From NCBI RefSeq assembly GCF_030936135.1, contig NC_082596.1:660605-724604 (forward strand): a stretch of 64,000 nucleotides of DNA, written 5' to 3'. Position 1 is the stretch's first letter. Each line of letters starts with the position of its first letter. This document shows positions 46,201 to 59,050 of the stretch, piece by piece. The notes under the pieces were generated by a model. That model saw only the letters and a list, made by a program, of their open reading frames with translations, was not told where the DNA came from and searched no databases. The position numbers and the translations under genes were made by a program. The DNA is from Gavia stellata. Taxonomy: Eukaryota > Chordata > Aves > Gaviiformes > Gaviidae.

Positions 46201-47765
46201 TCTTCCCTGCTAATGTTTTTTTGGCTGAGGAGGGGAGTGATTGCATTAGTACTCACTGTGCAGAGGTGCACTGGCACAGTAGTAACCAACCCAGTGTCTT
46301 TGGGAAAGCCCAAGCAGACGGGTGGAGGAGACCTTTGCCGCTGAGCGATTGAATCCTGCCTCTCATCAGCCCATTATATCAGCCTTCATCTCCCACTGTT
46401 AGGTTTTCAACAAGTTCCTTCGTGCTCTCCTTTATCCACTGCCCCTAAGCATGGGAGGAGTTACTCATAAACAGCTACAAAGCCTACCTTCTTTTTCTCC
46501 TTCAGCTTCCTCCTGAAGAAAACCCAACAACTATCCCATATTAGCATGCTAAAAAGCAAGTTTTAAAGAGCTAGTGTAGTGAATAGTCATTTCTTTCTAT
46601 AGCCTTCTCTGTACCTATCTGTGTTCATCATTGTTCCATCTACTATACTTAGAGGAAGGATTTCTTGGGAAGGAACTAAAGTTTGCAGTTTTGCTTCACT
46701 CATTATCTAATACGGTAAGGTTCTGATCATGACTGGTGTTCTTGATACTTCTGAATTTATGAACAGGATTTTATGAAATGATTGCTTAGGATAGCAGAGA
46801 ACTGCATGAAATGCCAAGTAATGATAACAGCCTTCTAGAACAGAAGCGAAGGCACTGTGGAGCAATGCTTTTTTTTTCTGACTTCATGAAATACCTATTT
46901 GGAGTGAATGCAAAATCAGAGGAATAGTAAATGCAAAGTACTGCAGGGCTGGTATGGAGAAGATGGGAGCCAGTGTGGTGACTTGTCAAATGATAAATGA
47001 AAGCTAGTCTGGAATCCCTGTAGAAATAAATTCACAAATGTTTCATCTTGGTCCATGTGCTCTTCATGGTGGAGCATATAGACCAAGCATATGGTTCCTT
47101 AACAGACTTTTTCTGTATCTGTCTGATGCCACTTACTTTGCCTGTCTTTTAGGCATTGCGATGGTTCTCCCATGCTTCTCCTTACGTTAAGAAACGCCAT
47201 CAAAAATTTGTTTTTCAGATGTCCCTATAGAAGCTATCTGTAGTACAGTGCATACAGACCACTTAATTCCACAACTGATTATATGTACAATGCTAAATTT
47301 GCACATCTCCCAGTTGTTCCTTTGTACCTCTCGGCTCATTTTTCTCTTTCATCTATCATGTCTAATGGGGCCTAGATTATGAGATCGTCTTAAGCAAGAA
47401 CCAATTTAATAATAGCTGGTACTTCATCTAGTACAATGGGTTTCTGACCCTTCATCAGAGTCTTTTACTGTAACTGCATATTCAACCAGATCAGCAAGGC
47501 TGTTTGCCTGTAGCCTCTTGGGATTCAGGAAAATCAGCTGGTTGTCACTGGAGCAGTTCAGCAACACCAGGACTAAAAGAAAAAAACCACAAAGCATAGT
47601 AATCCTATCCTATAAATCAGCAGGAAGCACATTGTTCCTTAGTGGTCAAAAAGCAAATGGCATACTAGGAGAGGAACAGAATGTAAACACTGTATATAAA
47701 GCCATATTTCACTACCATCTTGCAGCTCCAGTCCCACCATCTCAAAAAAAATACAGTAGAGTGAA
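43221..47765. other. Intergenic stretch, nothing supported
   Basis: AT-rich with no CpG island. I could not match any open frame to a known protein or to a pair of splice sites. Confidence 0.45.
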
Positions 47766-47769
47766 ACAA

Positions 47770-48335
47770 ATTCGGAGAAGAGAATAGTCTAGAGGATCAT
47801 CAGAGGCACAGAACTGTTTCCGTATAAGAAACAGTTGAATAAGTTAGGGTTCTCCGTCTAGAAAGGTGATGAGTGACAGGAGGGTTGAGAGATGTATAAA
47901 ATCAGAGTGGCATGACAAGGGTCAATAGATGTTGATTTCTCCTAGTCAAAGCAAAAAAACAAAGTACAAGCAGCAGATTCAAAAGAGAAGGAGACTGTTC
48001 TTGACAGTATTGCTGAGCTGTAGAACTCCGTGCCTCTGGCTGTTGAAGATGCTGAAATTTTATATGGGTTTAGGGAAACTGTGTGAGTTTAGGATAGCAA
48101 AATCATTTGAAGCTATCTACAGTCATTAAAGCATATCTGGGTCAGGAGGTTCTTGAGCCTCAAGTAGCTAAAATTGCCTTAGAGAAGCTGGTGAAGCATC
48201 ATAAATGCTTGGCTTGTCCCTATATGTTTTCAACATCATGTGCTCTTAGGCCCTATTGGAGATGGATGGGTTTCTAGTCTTGATGGACCTTTGAGCCGAT
48301 CCAGTACAGCTGATTTTATGTTCTGTTCTCCCAGA
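47770..48335 (+). repeat. Old CR1/L3-like LINE 3' region
   Basis: It has a diverged 3' region of CR1 type, with GGAGACTGTTCTTGACAGTA, TGTAGAACTCCGTGCCTCTG and, at the end, TGATGGACCTTTGAGCCGAT followed by CCAGTACAGCTGATTTTATG. The last motif is typical of older CR1/L3 families, which end near a TTATGTTC sequence. Confidence 0.65.
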
Positions 48336-51300
48336 AACATACAGTAAAGAAAGGGTTCAGACACAGTGAGAATGAAACCTGGGGAGTCTGAGAATTTGTG
48401 CAATCTTTCTTTAGGGAAACCAGAAAGAAAATACAGAAATTGATAAGAGTAAATGGCAGATGAAATGCAAAGATGTTCAGAGGGGCTTTTACATTACAAA
48501 CATTTAGTATTAAAGAAGACAATGCGCAGGAGTACAAAGTACAGTGTACTGCATGGAATGGGATTGGGAAAAACTATATAATCTTTCTGGAGGATTATAA
48601 TCTAAATCATCAGGATTTATGTGAGGAAAAGCCATGTCAGTAATTTACACAGAGAAAATTGATTGAAATGTTATTCTGAATACAGTTTCAGACTAAGGAT
48701 GTGGGTGCACACAAAAACACTGTACACTCAGGTGTGTCATCACAGAGTAATAATTTCATAGCAGCTGTCTGTATGCATGTACCTTTAGTGTATCATACCT
48801 TGTGGTAAATGCAAGGTATTACAGTTCACTTTTGTTGAAGAAGTAACTGCCTTTCATTCATGACAAGGAACGTGTATAGTGTGTACTGTGGATCATTATG
48901 TTTGTGCAAACTTAGTTGACTTCGCAGTAATTTGATCACAAATCCATACCCTAACGGCCAGTCATTAGCTGGATAAATATGCTAAAATTGTTTCAGGGAA
49001 TAAAAGTGCATTACTTTCAAAAGACCATTAATAAGATCTCTCACAAAGTTTACTGAAAGTAAGTGGTAATAAACACTGAAATTATTAAATCCAGAGATAA
49101 TTGCAGGGAACTTTGGAAAAAAACTAACCGAGTGAGCTGAAAGGCCAGGATAATGCAAATGAAACCATGTGCTGCCAGTGCAAGGTAATTCATACAAAGG
49201 AAATAACCTGATCTAATTGTATGCCCTCTGGGATTCAAGTAAATATACAGTTTTGGTTGCTGAAGATGTAAGTTTACTTACTATAATAAACTTCAACTTC
49301 TCCAAATCATCTAAAGAAATGCTTTCTGAAATGTGATTAAAATCCTACATTATCTTAAATTAACAGGTCTTGCATTAGGTAGTTAATGAAATACTAATTT
49401 ATTAGTATAAATCATTAAAGAGAAGGTATTAATAATGTTCATTTTTATCAGACTTACTAGCAATTGAGCCTTTCTCCAGTGCTGCTCAGGAGTTCAATAA
49501 AATGTTTATGTAATCAGTAAATAGTCTAGTAAAGTTCAAGGATAACAAAGTTGGAGGAAATGGTAAATACCATACGTATAAATATCATATTTATGAAATA
49601 GTAGATAACAGTAAAAATCACAACACTACAATCTGGTGAAATGTATTTTAATACAGTCAGATACAAAACAATACATAGAAATGCATAACGAAGGTTGCAA
49701 TTATAGAATTGAAGATTCAGCGATGTGAAGATGAATTAGATTACCAGAGAAAGTTCAGAGAATTCTTAAGGAAAAGCGATAAACATTGTCCAGGGACAGG
49801 AGACAAGCCATTTATCATGGAGAAAGCTGAGAAGTGCACTGGAACAGACAAAAGATCTGGTATTAGGTAATTTTTCAATTGTGCGAATAGAGGCATTATA
49901 ATACAGTTAAAATCTGAAGTTAAAGATTACTTTGTGAAATAATACGCATTTTCACTGTAATAAAAGTAAATGAACGCTGAAGTAGCTTGCTAAGAAAATG
50001 GTTGACTCACAGCTGTTTGGTATTTTTTAAAAAAATAATCCTTCTAATATTTATATTTAAATATAGTTACTGGGAGGAATGTTATCGCCTGTGTGTACAA
50101 GTGACTAGGGTGTTCAGGCTGAAAGATTGTTTGGCTCTTTTTTGCCCTTTGTATCTGTGCTTTTCTACTCTACTCCACTCTGCTTTTCTCTACTCTAATC
50201 AATCAGGCCTTTTGTAGAGTAGGACTGTGTGCTGCATGCTAATCGTGGCTACTGCTCTTCCAGCTATATATTAAAATAGCAATGATAATCAAGTCTTATA
50301 TTGTAGGGCTTCTCTGAAGAAGTCAGAAAGTCGTTTTCGTCATTGCACAACTGGATAAATGTATTTAGGGCTTTTCATCTTCCTTTGACCTGGCTGACCG
50401 CAGGTACAGGTAGAATGGGATAGTGAAATGCTGAGTTGCAATATGCAAGCCAGGTATTCACTGACTTGCAATACTCAATGCTAAGCTAATGGTTTGCAGT
50501 ATTACATCAGATGATTTAATAGTCCTCCTTCATGTACTCTTAATCTTTTAAAAAGCAGTTGTGGTACACACTAGACAACAGACAGTTCAAAATTAAAATA
50601 GGTACTTCAAATTATTAAGTTTTGTTTCAAAAAATAGTCATCATTGGATAGGTTTGTTTTTAACAGATTTGCACAAAGTTCGGTGTTATGTTTTATCTCT
50701 AATATTTTGATCAATGAAGTAAAAACACTTGTGATAAAGCTTTTAGGTACTTGATTATTGGGAAAGTCAATAAAAAAGCACCTTGGATCACTTGATAAAC
50801 TGATGCATCACAATTAGTTATTACAGGTACTAACTAAGAATCCGTTTCATACTTAAAAAAAGGAGAGTGTCTCCCAACAACTATTGCAAAAACTAATGGG
50901 TATCAGAGCAGCCAACGAACTGAAGTGCAATGCCATGGCAACAACCACGGATGTACAAGCAGGAGTAGGGAGGCAGTTTTGTCTCAAATACAGCATTGGT
51001 AAGAGAACCATCGGAATATTGTGTTCAGCTGTGCTGGGTGCATTTTAAAATGGACCTGGAACAGAATACAAAAGAACTATTAGTACAATTTGATGGCGCA
51101 CAAAATGTTGTACAGTAATGGTAGGATTCATCAGCCTTGATGTGGGTGTCTACTTTAGTGTGAGACAATTACTCATTTCACTGTATTGACTAGATTTTGG
51201 TGGTTGGTAATAGTATGGACAGAAGACATTCATGGAGATGTTCTGCAATGAAGATGCCTGAAGGTGGGTGAGACTGATCTGTCCTACTGTAGAAGTTATT

Positions 51301-54300
51301 TTTGAAAGTACAACTGAAAAAGTAAAAAAACCTGCCCCAATTTCTTTACTCTATTAGCCATTTAAAGACTGAAATTCTGGAACCACCCATCTCCTAGGCA
51401 GGTTCTGGTATAAAGTATTGAAAGTTTCAAGCTGGATCTTGGTAGAATGGATTGTATGACAGGATAAAGGTAATTTTTGAGTTAAAAAAATTGAAGACTG
51501 AGCACTGAAGCTTTGGAAGACTGATTTGTTAATGGCTCTGGGAGAAAGATTAAGAGAAGACTTGGCCAAATGTAAGCATCTGTATTAGAAGATGAAACTC
51601 ATCCCATACTCCTTTGATTTTATTCACTTTATCAACTATAAAGGGGAACACAAGGCAATTAGCTTGCATGTAGGCATGTTATACACCTGCATTTAGTTAA
51701 TGAATCTACCTGTGAGGAGTAATCCTGTTTCCTAAACTTAGGCATTTAGTGTCATTTTAGGTGCCTTAGGGTACCTAAACCACAGCAGATGTGGCACAAG
51801 CCCTATGAGAGACTCACACCCTTCTCGACCAGCAGCTGGAGGCCAGACAAGATGCCTTAGGGCATCCCAAGTGACATTAAACACCTGTGTCTAGTCACCT
51901 GAATTGCTCCCCTGGTTATAGTTTGTTTGCACTTTATTTATATTTAATTTACCCAAGGCTTAAGGGCTAGGTGCTGGGAAGAAGTTAGAATTTTTTCCCT
52001 TTTACCTAATTTGGCTTCGGAATTTTTCTTTCTTCTTCCTCTAAAACAACAGGGACTGGACAGCAGGATAAGTAGTGGCATATGCCAGCATGCTTAGAGG
52101 TCTTAAAGAACTCCTCAGGTCCCCTATTGGTGTGTTCTGCTCATAAAATCAAGTTTAAAACAATTGCTGGAATTTTTTCCCAGGTCATATTGGCAGGATA
52201 TAATAGGAGTCCTTTGCTTTCTTGTACAATGTAGGGGCAGTACTCTTCCTGGGATGCTTTTCTGGATGAAGTTGCAGCTGCTGAAGGTGTGAAGGACATT
52301 GGTGGTGTGCCTGAGCTTTCCTCTTCCCTTCTGGTAGTACACTGTAGGTTTTACCGCTCTGGGGCTTTTGTAGTAAGGGTCTTTAGGGGCTTACTTTTTT
52401 CAGTACTTGTCATGTAAATGGAAGGAGGGATGTTCAGTCGTTCCTTTTGGACTGATCATATGTTACGTAGCTGTTCATAATTGCAGATGCTGGATTTATG
52501 TGATCTCTTCTTCTCATGTAACCATATATAATTCAGTTCCTGAACTATAACTGGACTACAGAATATCTCATTACCCTTTATAAAGACCCTCAAGGGCAAT
52601 GTGGAGGTGCCACACATTATTCTTTTTACCATCTTCATTTTTCACTAGAATCCCCATAGCTTGTGTCGTAAAAATTTGTAAACTGTGACTAGCAATTAAA
52701 ATAAAATTAAAATCATAATTAAATAAAATAAGAAAGCATATAAATAAGTAAAATTCTCTATGAACCAGTAATTACAGGCATCCATATACATTTGGTATAT
52801 TTTCAGTTTGTGACTTAGTTTCTTTGACAGTTATAGTCAGATTTCCAATAGTTAGATTTCCAAAAATACAATGTCTCTTTTTCTGGGGTCAATGAAGCTG
52901 CAGAAAATAATAGATTTGCAGGTGAAGTTTAAGCAATGAGACAAGCCCTTCTTAGAGTTCCTCTTTTTTTTAGATGCCACCATGATCTTGGAAAATACAG
53001 CAATTGTGCAAGAATACTAATAAATAACGTGCGCCCTAATCTTCTGTCACTCTGGATTGAGGAAATCTGACAAAGTGTTCAGTGAATTCCTGTTAAAGGA
53101 ACCAAGGCATAAAAGCAAAGACTTGCTGTCTAACTTTAATGAGAGCCTTTGACAATCACTTCTAAGGAAGTAAGGGCCCACAGGGGCTATGCATTTCACA
53201 GAGCTCTTGCCGAAATTTTGCTTCTTCTGCCAAATATTTCCTTCATTTTGCTCTTCCAGGCCTCCTACATGACAACTGCCAAAGCATTAAGAGAGAATGC
53301 GAAAGTACATACACTCAGCTGCCCTTCCTGGCATTATAGATCCTGAATGCCCTACAAAGTAAACAGAATACACAGTTCTAGAGCCAAACAATAGCAAGGC
53401 AACACTACATACTTAGTAATATATCTCATCTTTTCTAAGGCGTGTGAATTGGTACTCCACAAAATCCAGCATTGCACTGTGATAAATGACACATTTTGAA
53501 TGGATCAAAACTAGTTAACATAGATGTAAAGAGACAGTAGTTTAAAAAAAACAATTACATCTTAGAAACCTCATTATAGCAAACAAATATTAGCCATAAA
53601 TGGTATGTTATCATTTTCAGCTAATTTGTAGGGGAATTACTTATCAAATAGTGGATTATTTGACGTAGAACTAGAGACACAGACTTGCAGTTGGCAGCTT
53701 AACAATGTCAAATTTGAACCAGCATCTCAAGAGTTCTGCCAGTTGCACACAGCTATTCCCAGGAGTTGTAACTTGGCAAAAAAAACCCAAACCCAAAACC
53801 ATTAACTAAATGCAGAATCTAGATGAATTCCACAAGATGGACAGTAGCAGGAGTGTACTTGCAAAGACTGCAAGTGCATGGAATCCAATATCTCAGATGA
53901 CTCTGCTTCCTCATAGTGAATTAGCATTCCTAGCAGAGTTTCTGCCCAGGAGCTACCTAGATCACTTTTGTAAAGTTTTATTTATTCATTGACCTGAGAT
54001 CAGCTCCTGCTTACCATAGTGACAAAAGATAATAACCTTTGAGGTTCCAGGTAACTTCTCCCCTTCTGCTTAAATTGACAGGGGACTAGTTTGAAAGACT
54101 ACTGAAAGAGTTATCAGTCATTTTGTGCATCTCTTGTCATGCAAAGCACGGAATATATTAATTGTAGGTAGCAGCACGTGAGAAGTTAGAGGGAGACTAT
54201 TGGGAAGATGCTAAGTATTCCTGAGATATTTCTTCACAGAAATTACCCATACTTTTTAGGGTTTACAAATGGTGTAATGCAAATACACCATATCAATGAG

Positions 54301-54400
54301 AGAGATAAATATAAAACAGCATTCTTCTTGCAAGCTGAGAATTCATCAACCTAATATAATTCTTGTAGCAGACCAGGGAATTAAAGCATGCCAACCAATT
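48336..54400. other. AT-rich gene desert
   Basis: About 6 kb of low-GC sequence. I see no CpG island, clear LINE copy or plausible exon. A short repeated phrase with GGGTACCTAAACC and GCCTTAGGGCATCCC near 51760-51870 may be an old unclassified repeat. Confidence 0.45.
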
Positions 54401-54735
54401 AATAGAATCATAGAATCATAGAATGGTTTGTGTTGGAAGGGACCTTCAAAGATCACCTAGTTCAACCCTCCTGCCATGGGCAGGGATATCTTCCACTAGA
54501 TCAGGTTGCTCAAAGCCCCATCCATCCTGACCCTGAGCACGTCCAATGATGGAACATCCACAGCTTCTCTGGGCAACCTGTTCCAGTGTATCACTACCCG
54601 TATCATAAATAATTTCTTCCTTATGTTCAATCTAATCCCACCTTCTTTCAGTTCAAAACTGTTGCCCCTTGTCCTGTCACTACAGGCCTTGGTAAAAAGT
54701 CTCTCTCCATCTTTCTTATAAGCCCCCTTTAAGTA
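54401..54735 (-). repeat. CR1 LINE 3' region
   Basis: It starts with an AATCATAGAATCATAGAATGG tail and GTTGGAAGGGACCTTCAAAG, then GGGCAACCTGTTCCAGTGTA and TTGCCCCTTGTCCTGTCACT. It is cut off at AAGCCCCCTTTAAGTAG by the pentamer repeat of the next element. Confidence 0.93.
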
Positions 54736-54818
54736 GAATGGAATGGAATGGAATGGAATGGAATAGAATAGAATAGAACAGAACAGAACAGAACAGAACA
54801 GAACAGAACAGAACAGAA
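54736..54818 (+). repeat. (AATGG/AATAG/AACAG)n pentamer microsatellite
   Basis: Five or six AATGG units are followed by AATAG units and about eight AACAG units. It sits where a CR1 element begins its terminal short repeat, so it looks like expansion of the CR1 3' tail from octamers to pentamers. Confidence 0.92.
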
Positions 54819-56020
54819 TAGTTCAGTTGGAAGGGACCTCTAGTCCCTTCCCTCATCTAGTCCAACTGCCTGACTGCTTCAGGGCTGAACAAAAGTTAAA
54901 GCATATTATTAAGGGCATTGTCCAAATGCCTCTTAAACGCTGACAGGCATGGGGCATCTTACCACCTCTCTAGGAAGCCTGTTCAGTGTTTGATCACTCT
55001 CTGTAAAGAAGTGTTTCCTAATGTCAAGTCTGAACCTCCCCTGATGCAGCTTTGAACCATTCCCAGGCGTCCTGTCCCTGGATTCCGGGGAGAAGAGATG
55101 AGCACCTCCCTCTCCACGTCCCCTCCTCAGGACGCTGCAGAGAGCAATGAGGTTGCCCCTCAGCCTCCTTTTCTCCAAACTAGACAAACCCAGAGTCCTC
55201 AGCTGCTCCTCATAGGACATGCCTTCCAGCTGTGTCACCAGCTGCGTTGCCCTCCTCTGGATGCACTGAAGTACTTTCACATCCTTCTTAAATGGTGGGG
55301 CCCAGAACTGCACACAGTCCTCAAGGTGAGGCCGCACCAGTGCTGAATACAGCAGGATAATCGCCTCTCTTGACCGGCTGGTTATGTGGAGTTTGATGCA
55401 CCCCAGGATGCGGTTTGCCCTCTTGGTGCCAGGGCACACTGCTGAGTCCTGTTGAGCCTGCTGCCAACCAGCACCCCCAGATCCTTTTCTGCAGGGCTGC
55501 TCTCCAGCCACTCCCCTCCCAAATTATACTTGTGTCCAGAGTTACTCTGTCCCGGGTGCGGAATCTGCCATTTGTGCTTGTTAAATTTCATGCCATTAGT
55601 GACTGCCCAATGCTCCAGTCTGTCTAGATCTCTCTGCCAGGCCTCATGTCCCTTGAGAGAATCAATAGTAGCTCCCAGTTTAGTATCCTCAGCAAACTTG
55701 CCAATGGTACGTTCAGCTCCTGCATCCAGATCGCTGATAAAAATATTGAACAGAAGTGGCCCTAGGAACACCACTGGTGACTGGTTGCCAGCCAGATGTA
55801 GCCCCATTCACTACAACCCTTTGCGCCCTGCCATCCAGCCAGTTCTTCACCCAGCGCATCGCGCACCTGCTCATCCCACAGTTGGACAACTTGTCCAGAA
55901 GGATGCTGTGAGGGACAGTAGCAAAAGCCTTACTAAAATCCAGAAAAACTACATCCATTGCCTTCCCGTCATCCACTAGGAGGGTGACCTTATTGTAGAA
56001 GGATATCAAATTAGTTAAAG
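54819..56020 (-). repeat. CR1 LINE, 1.2 kb with reverse transcriptase
   Basis: On the - strand it reads VVFLDFSKAFATVPHSILLD, NWLDGRAQRVVVNGATSGWQ, KFAEDTKLGA and then the thumb region with [31 protein letters not shown] and [15 protein letters not shown]. The PQGS motif is lost at a frame break near 55790-55800. The catalytic ADD is AED. The 5' end is truncated at the start of the RT palm. Confidence 0.95.
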
Positions 56021-56029
56021 TATTAGTTA

Positions 56030-56650
56030 AGTATTGAAAGACCTCCCCAAGCCTTCTCTTCTCCAGGCTGAACTATCCCAAGTCTCTCAGCCTTTATTCA
56101 TAGCAGAGGTATTCCAGCCCTTGCACCATTTTCATATCCCTCCTCTGGACTCGCTCAAACTGGTCCCCGTCTGTCTTGCGCTGGGGACCCGAGAGCTGGA
56201 TGCAGTGCTCCAGGTGGGGTCTCACGAGAGCCAAGTAGAGGAGAAGAATCAACTCCCTCGACCAGCTGGCCACACTTCTTTCAAAGCAGCCCAGGATATG
56301 TTTGGCTTTCTGGGCTGCAAGTGCACATTGCTGGCTCATGTCCAGCTTTTCATCCACCAGTACCCCCAAGTCTTTCTCCACAGGGCTGCTGTCAACCCAT
56401 TTCTCCCCTAGTCTGTACTGATAACTGGAGTTTGCCCTGACCGAGGTGCAGGACCTTGCACTTGGCTTTGTTGAACTTCATGAGGTTCATATGGGCCCAC
56501 TCCTCAAGCCTTTCAAGGTCCCTCTGGATGGCATCGCTTCCGTCAAGCAAATCTACTGCATTGCTCAGCTTGGTGCAATCTGCAAACTTGCTGCTGGTGC
56601 ACTCAATCCCACTCTCCATGTCATTGATGAAGATACTAAATTCTGCAGCA
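56030..56650 (-). repeat. CR1 LINE fragment, a separate copy
   Basis: It reads [20 protein letters not shown], then DCTKL where intact copies have [22 protein letters not shown], then [20 protein letters not shown] and [12 protein letters not shown]. It repeats the same RT region as its left neighbour, so it is a second element and not a continuation. No 3' tail lies between the two copies. Confidence 0.93.
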
Positions 56651-58240
56651 TGAAGAAAACACACAAAGCACATCACATCATCTTACCCATTATTTAATTT
56701 TTTTTCTAGCTCTATAAATGCTAATAGCTACTAACTAGAAAGCACTCTAGAGTAGCTTTAAGGTAAACTACCACATGGAATAAAACTGAACATTGTCGCA
56801 CACCTCTCTGCTTCCACAAACAAACCCCTGCCCATATAGTGCCCTTCTGGACTAGGAAATCAGCTGCCTGTGTGTTTGAAGTAACAGACACAGAGATCTT
56901 GATTTGCTCAAGCTTTTTCTCCTTATATGCAGAAACTTCAACCTCTTCAATGCTCATTTGGATCCAGAGGCTATGGTAATCTTTCCTTACAGATGTAGAT
57001 ACAACCAGTCACTCTTGAAACTGTTTTTATTCCCCAGACTCAAAATTGGTATCAGTAGACCATCAGTTTCCCATCTTGCACAAACATAAGGTGCAGACAC
57101 TTGTTCCACTTCTGACATACCAGCAGATGCATCACAAGCAGAAACAGGACCGTATCTTTTTGAATGCATTCCAGGTAATTCCCAAGAACTGTCAGGTGCT
57201 TTCACTCTCTGGAATCCTATTCAGTAAGTTAGTTTTCTCTTAAGAGTTGCAGAATATTTAAGATATTTTTAAAATTAAAGTCCTGCTTAGCTATAGTGTA
57301 AGCTGTTTCAAACCAGAACTGATCTACTTCTATCAAGGATTCTATGAAGAGATATACTCCAGTGCATATACAGTGAGTGCAGTGTGTGTAGGTGGTTGAA
57401 ATTGCTGCTTTTGCTTACCTGTGCTACCCATGCAGCTATGATAAGGGTCCTGAGTGTATTCACCTCATCGCATACACACAGACTTTCTGTGCAGCACTAG
57501 TGCTGTTACTCTGGCACTACGTGGGGGGACCGAACTTACGTGAACACACTGTAGAGTTCATCTGTGCATGCATAGCAGGCTCCCCACTCAGAGTTACAAC
57601 TGCTGCCGCACACAAGTTGTTACACACTCCAGACAAAAGTATGAAATCTTCAGATTCTTCCTGAACTTCATTTCTAAAATAAAAATGAGGATCTATTCAG
57701 GGGAATCACAGTACATGACAGCTATACTTTAAAACTGAGCAAACTCTAGATTCTCCTCATGCTTAGGATCAGGGTAATCTAGCGTCTTCTTGGGGGAAGA
57801 GGATACTTTATTACAGTTTTTTCATCCTTCCTTGGGAACAGTGTAATGGTCAAACACACTTACTGTAGCTACTCTAAAATTTATTGTGCCCACTTGTTAG
57901 AGACCTGTCCTTACATCCTTGCAGATCATGAGTTACTTAGGCTTATGGTGGCAGAAACAATTTCTGCATTTCATTTCACAGTTCTCAGATTTGTGTGTCT
58001 ATTTTGGAAGAAATTAAAACCACCTGAAGGAAGCGAGGAGGCCGAATGACTAGAACCTCGCCTGGGCAAACACAGGAATCGCACACTCAGCAGGCTGCAG
58101 GTTCTTTCCAAGCTGGATTCGACGGTGCTTTCTCAGCATTAACTTCCGAGAAGGAGCTGGCTGAAATAAGACACAGCATCTCCCTCCTTAGTTCTCTCCT
58201 TGTGAGCCAAAGAGGGTGACGGTGCAGATTTCCCAGCCTT
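56651..58240. other. Intergenic stretch, nothing supported
   Basis: AT-rich until the CpG island. A + strand frame of 90 codons at 57392-57664 has no known motif or splice-site pair. Confidence 0.4.
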
Positions 58241-58258
58241 ATTACTCAGCCAGAGGTC

Positions 58259-58329
58259 TGTTCATGCGCCAGTGTTTGGTGCAGTCCAGTTCAGGTGTTC
58301 GCTGCGGCCCTCGGGATCTGTTTTCGCAG
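58259..58329 (+). other. FAM83H: Possible noncoding first exon of FAM83H (3' border only)
   Basis: A strong donor, TTTTCGCAG|GTAAAG, follows position 58329 at the left edge of the island. A second usable donor, AAGCACAG|GTACCC, follows 58797. Either could end the 5' UTR exon; the start shown is a guess. Confidence 0.3.
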
Positions 58330-58770
58330 GTAAAGGTGACGTCTGGAGTCGGGGCTGCCCCGCCCCGCCCCGCCCTGTCTGCTCCTGGTGCTCCCAGGGT
58401 GGCTGAGCGCACCCGGCCCTGCTTCCCCGTGGTCACTGCTGGTCTCTGTGCTGGTGCTTCGGAGGCTGGAGACGCCTCAGCACGGCCTTAGGTGGGAGAC
58501 GGTCTGGGCGGAGCAGCGTGAGGGCTGATGGCCCCACAACTGTCCCAGGCTGGGTGCTGACAAACCTGCTTCCCGCCTGCCCTCCGGCCCCGCCCCGCCC
58601 CGCCCCGCCCGCACGAAGCCCCGCGGGGCACTCACCCGCTGCGTTTCACAGCTGCGGCTGACACTCCTTAGTGCGCACGCAGCGAAATGACGCCCTCCAA
58701 CACGGGCGGGAGGAGGCAACGCCCTCCCGAGGGACTGTTCTTACTGTGGCAGCGCAGGCGAGTGCAGATG
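58300..58770 (+). promoter_or_regulatory. FAM83H: CpG island, probable FAM83H promoter
   Basis: It is a CpG-dense block with two runs of CCCCG pentamers, 58358-58374 and 58588-58611. It lies 3 kb upstream of the first FAM83H coding exon with no other CpG island between. Human FAM83H begins with a noncoding exon, so this island is the natural promoter. It might also drive a transcript in the other direction. Confidence 0.7.
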
Positions 58771-58854
58771 CCTCTCCGTGTTACAGGAGAAGCACAGGTA
58801 CCCTTCCAGCATCCCTCGCAGACCAGTGACCCTCCTGGGACCGTCTGTCCCGCT

Positions 58855-59050
58855 TCACAGAATCACAGAATCACTACGGTTGGAAAAGACCTGTAAGATC
58901 ATCAAGTCCAACCTAAAAAAACAAAACAAAACAAAACAAAACAAACCCCACCACACCACACAACAACAACAAACCACAACACACCAAAAACCAACCCACC
59001 CAACACCACACAGCACCATGCCCATCAAGCTACATCCCACAATGCTTCAC
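58855..59050 (-). repeat. CR1 3' tail with (AAAAC)n expansion
   Basis: CACAGAATCACAGAATCACT is followed by GGTTGGAAAAGACCTGTAAG, an expanded ACAAAACAAAACAAAACAAA run, then CCCAACACCACACAGCACCA and TGCCCATCAAGC. It is the same subfamily as at 24240. It lies just downstream of the FAM83H CpG island, inside intron 1. Confidence 0.92.

Noticed and set aside
54736-54818. AATGG pentamers as a pericentromeric satellite
   Set aside because: The run is only about 80 nt, drifts to AATAG and AACAG, and sits exactly at a CR1 3' end. It is better explained as a modified CR1 tail.
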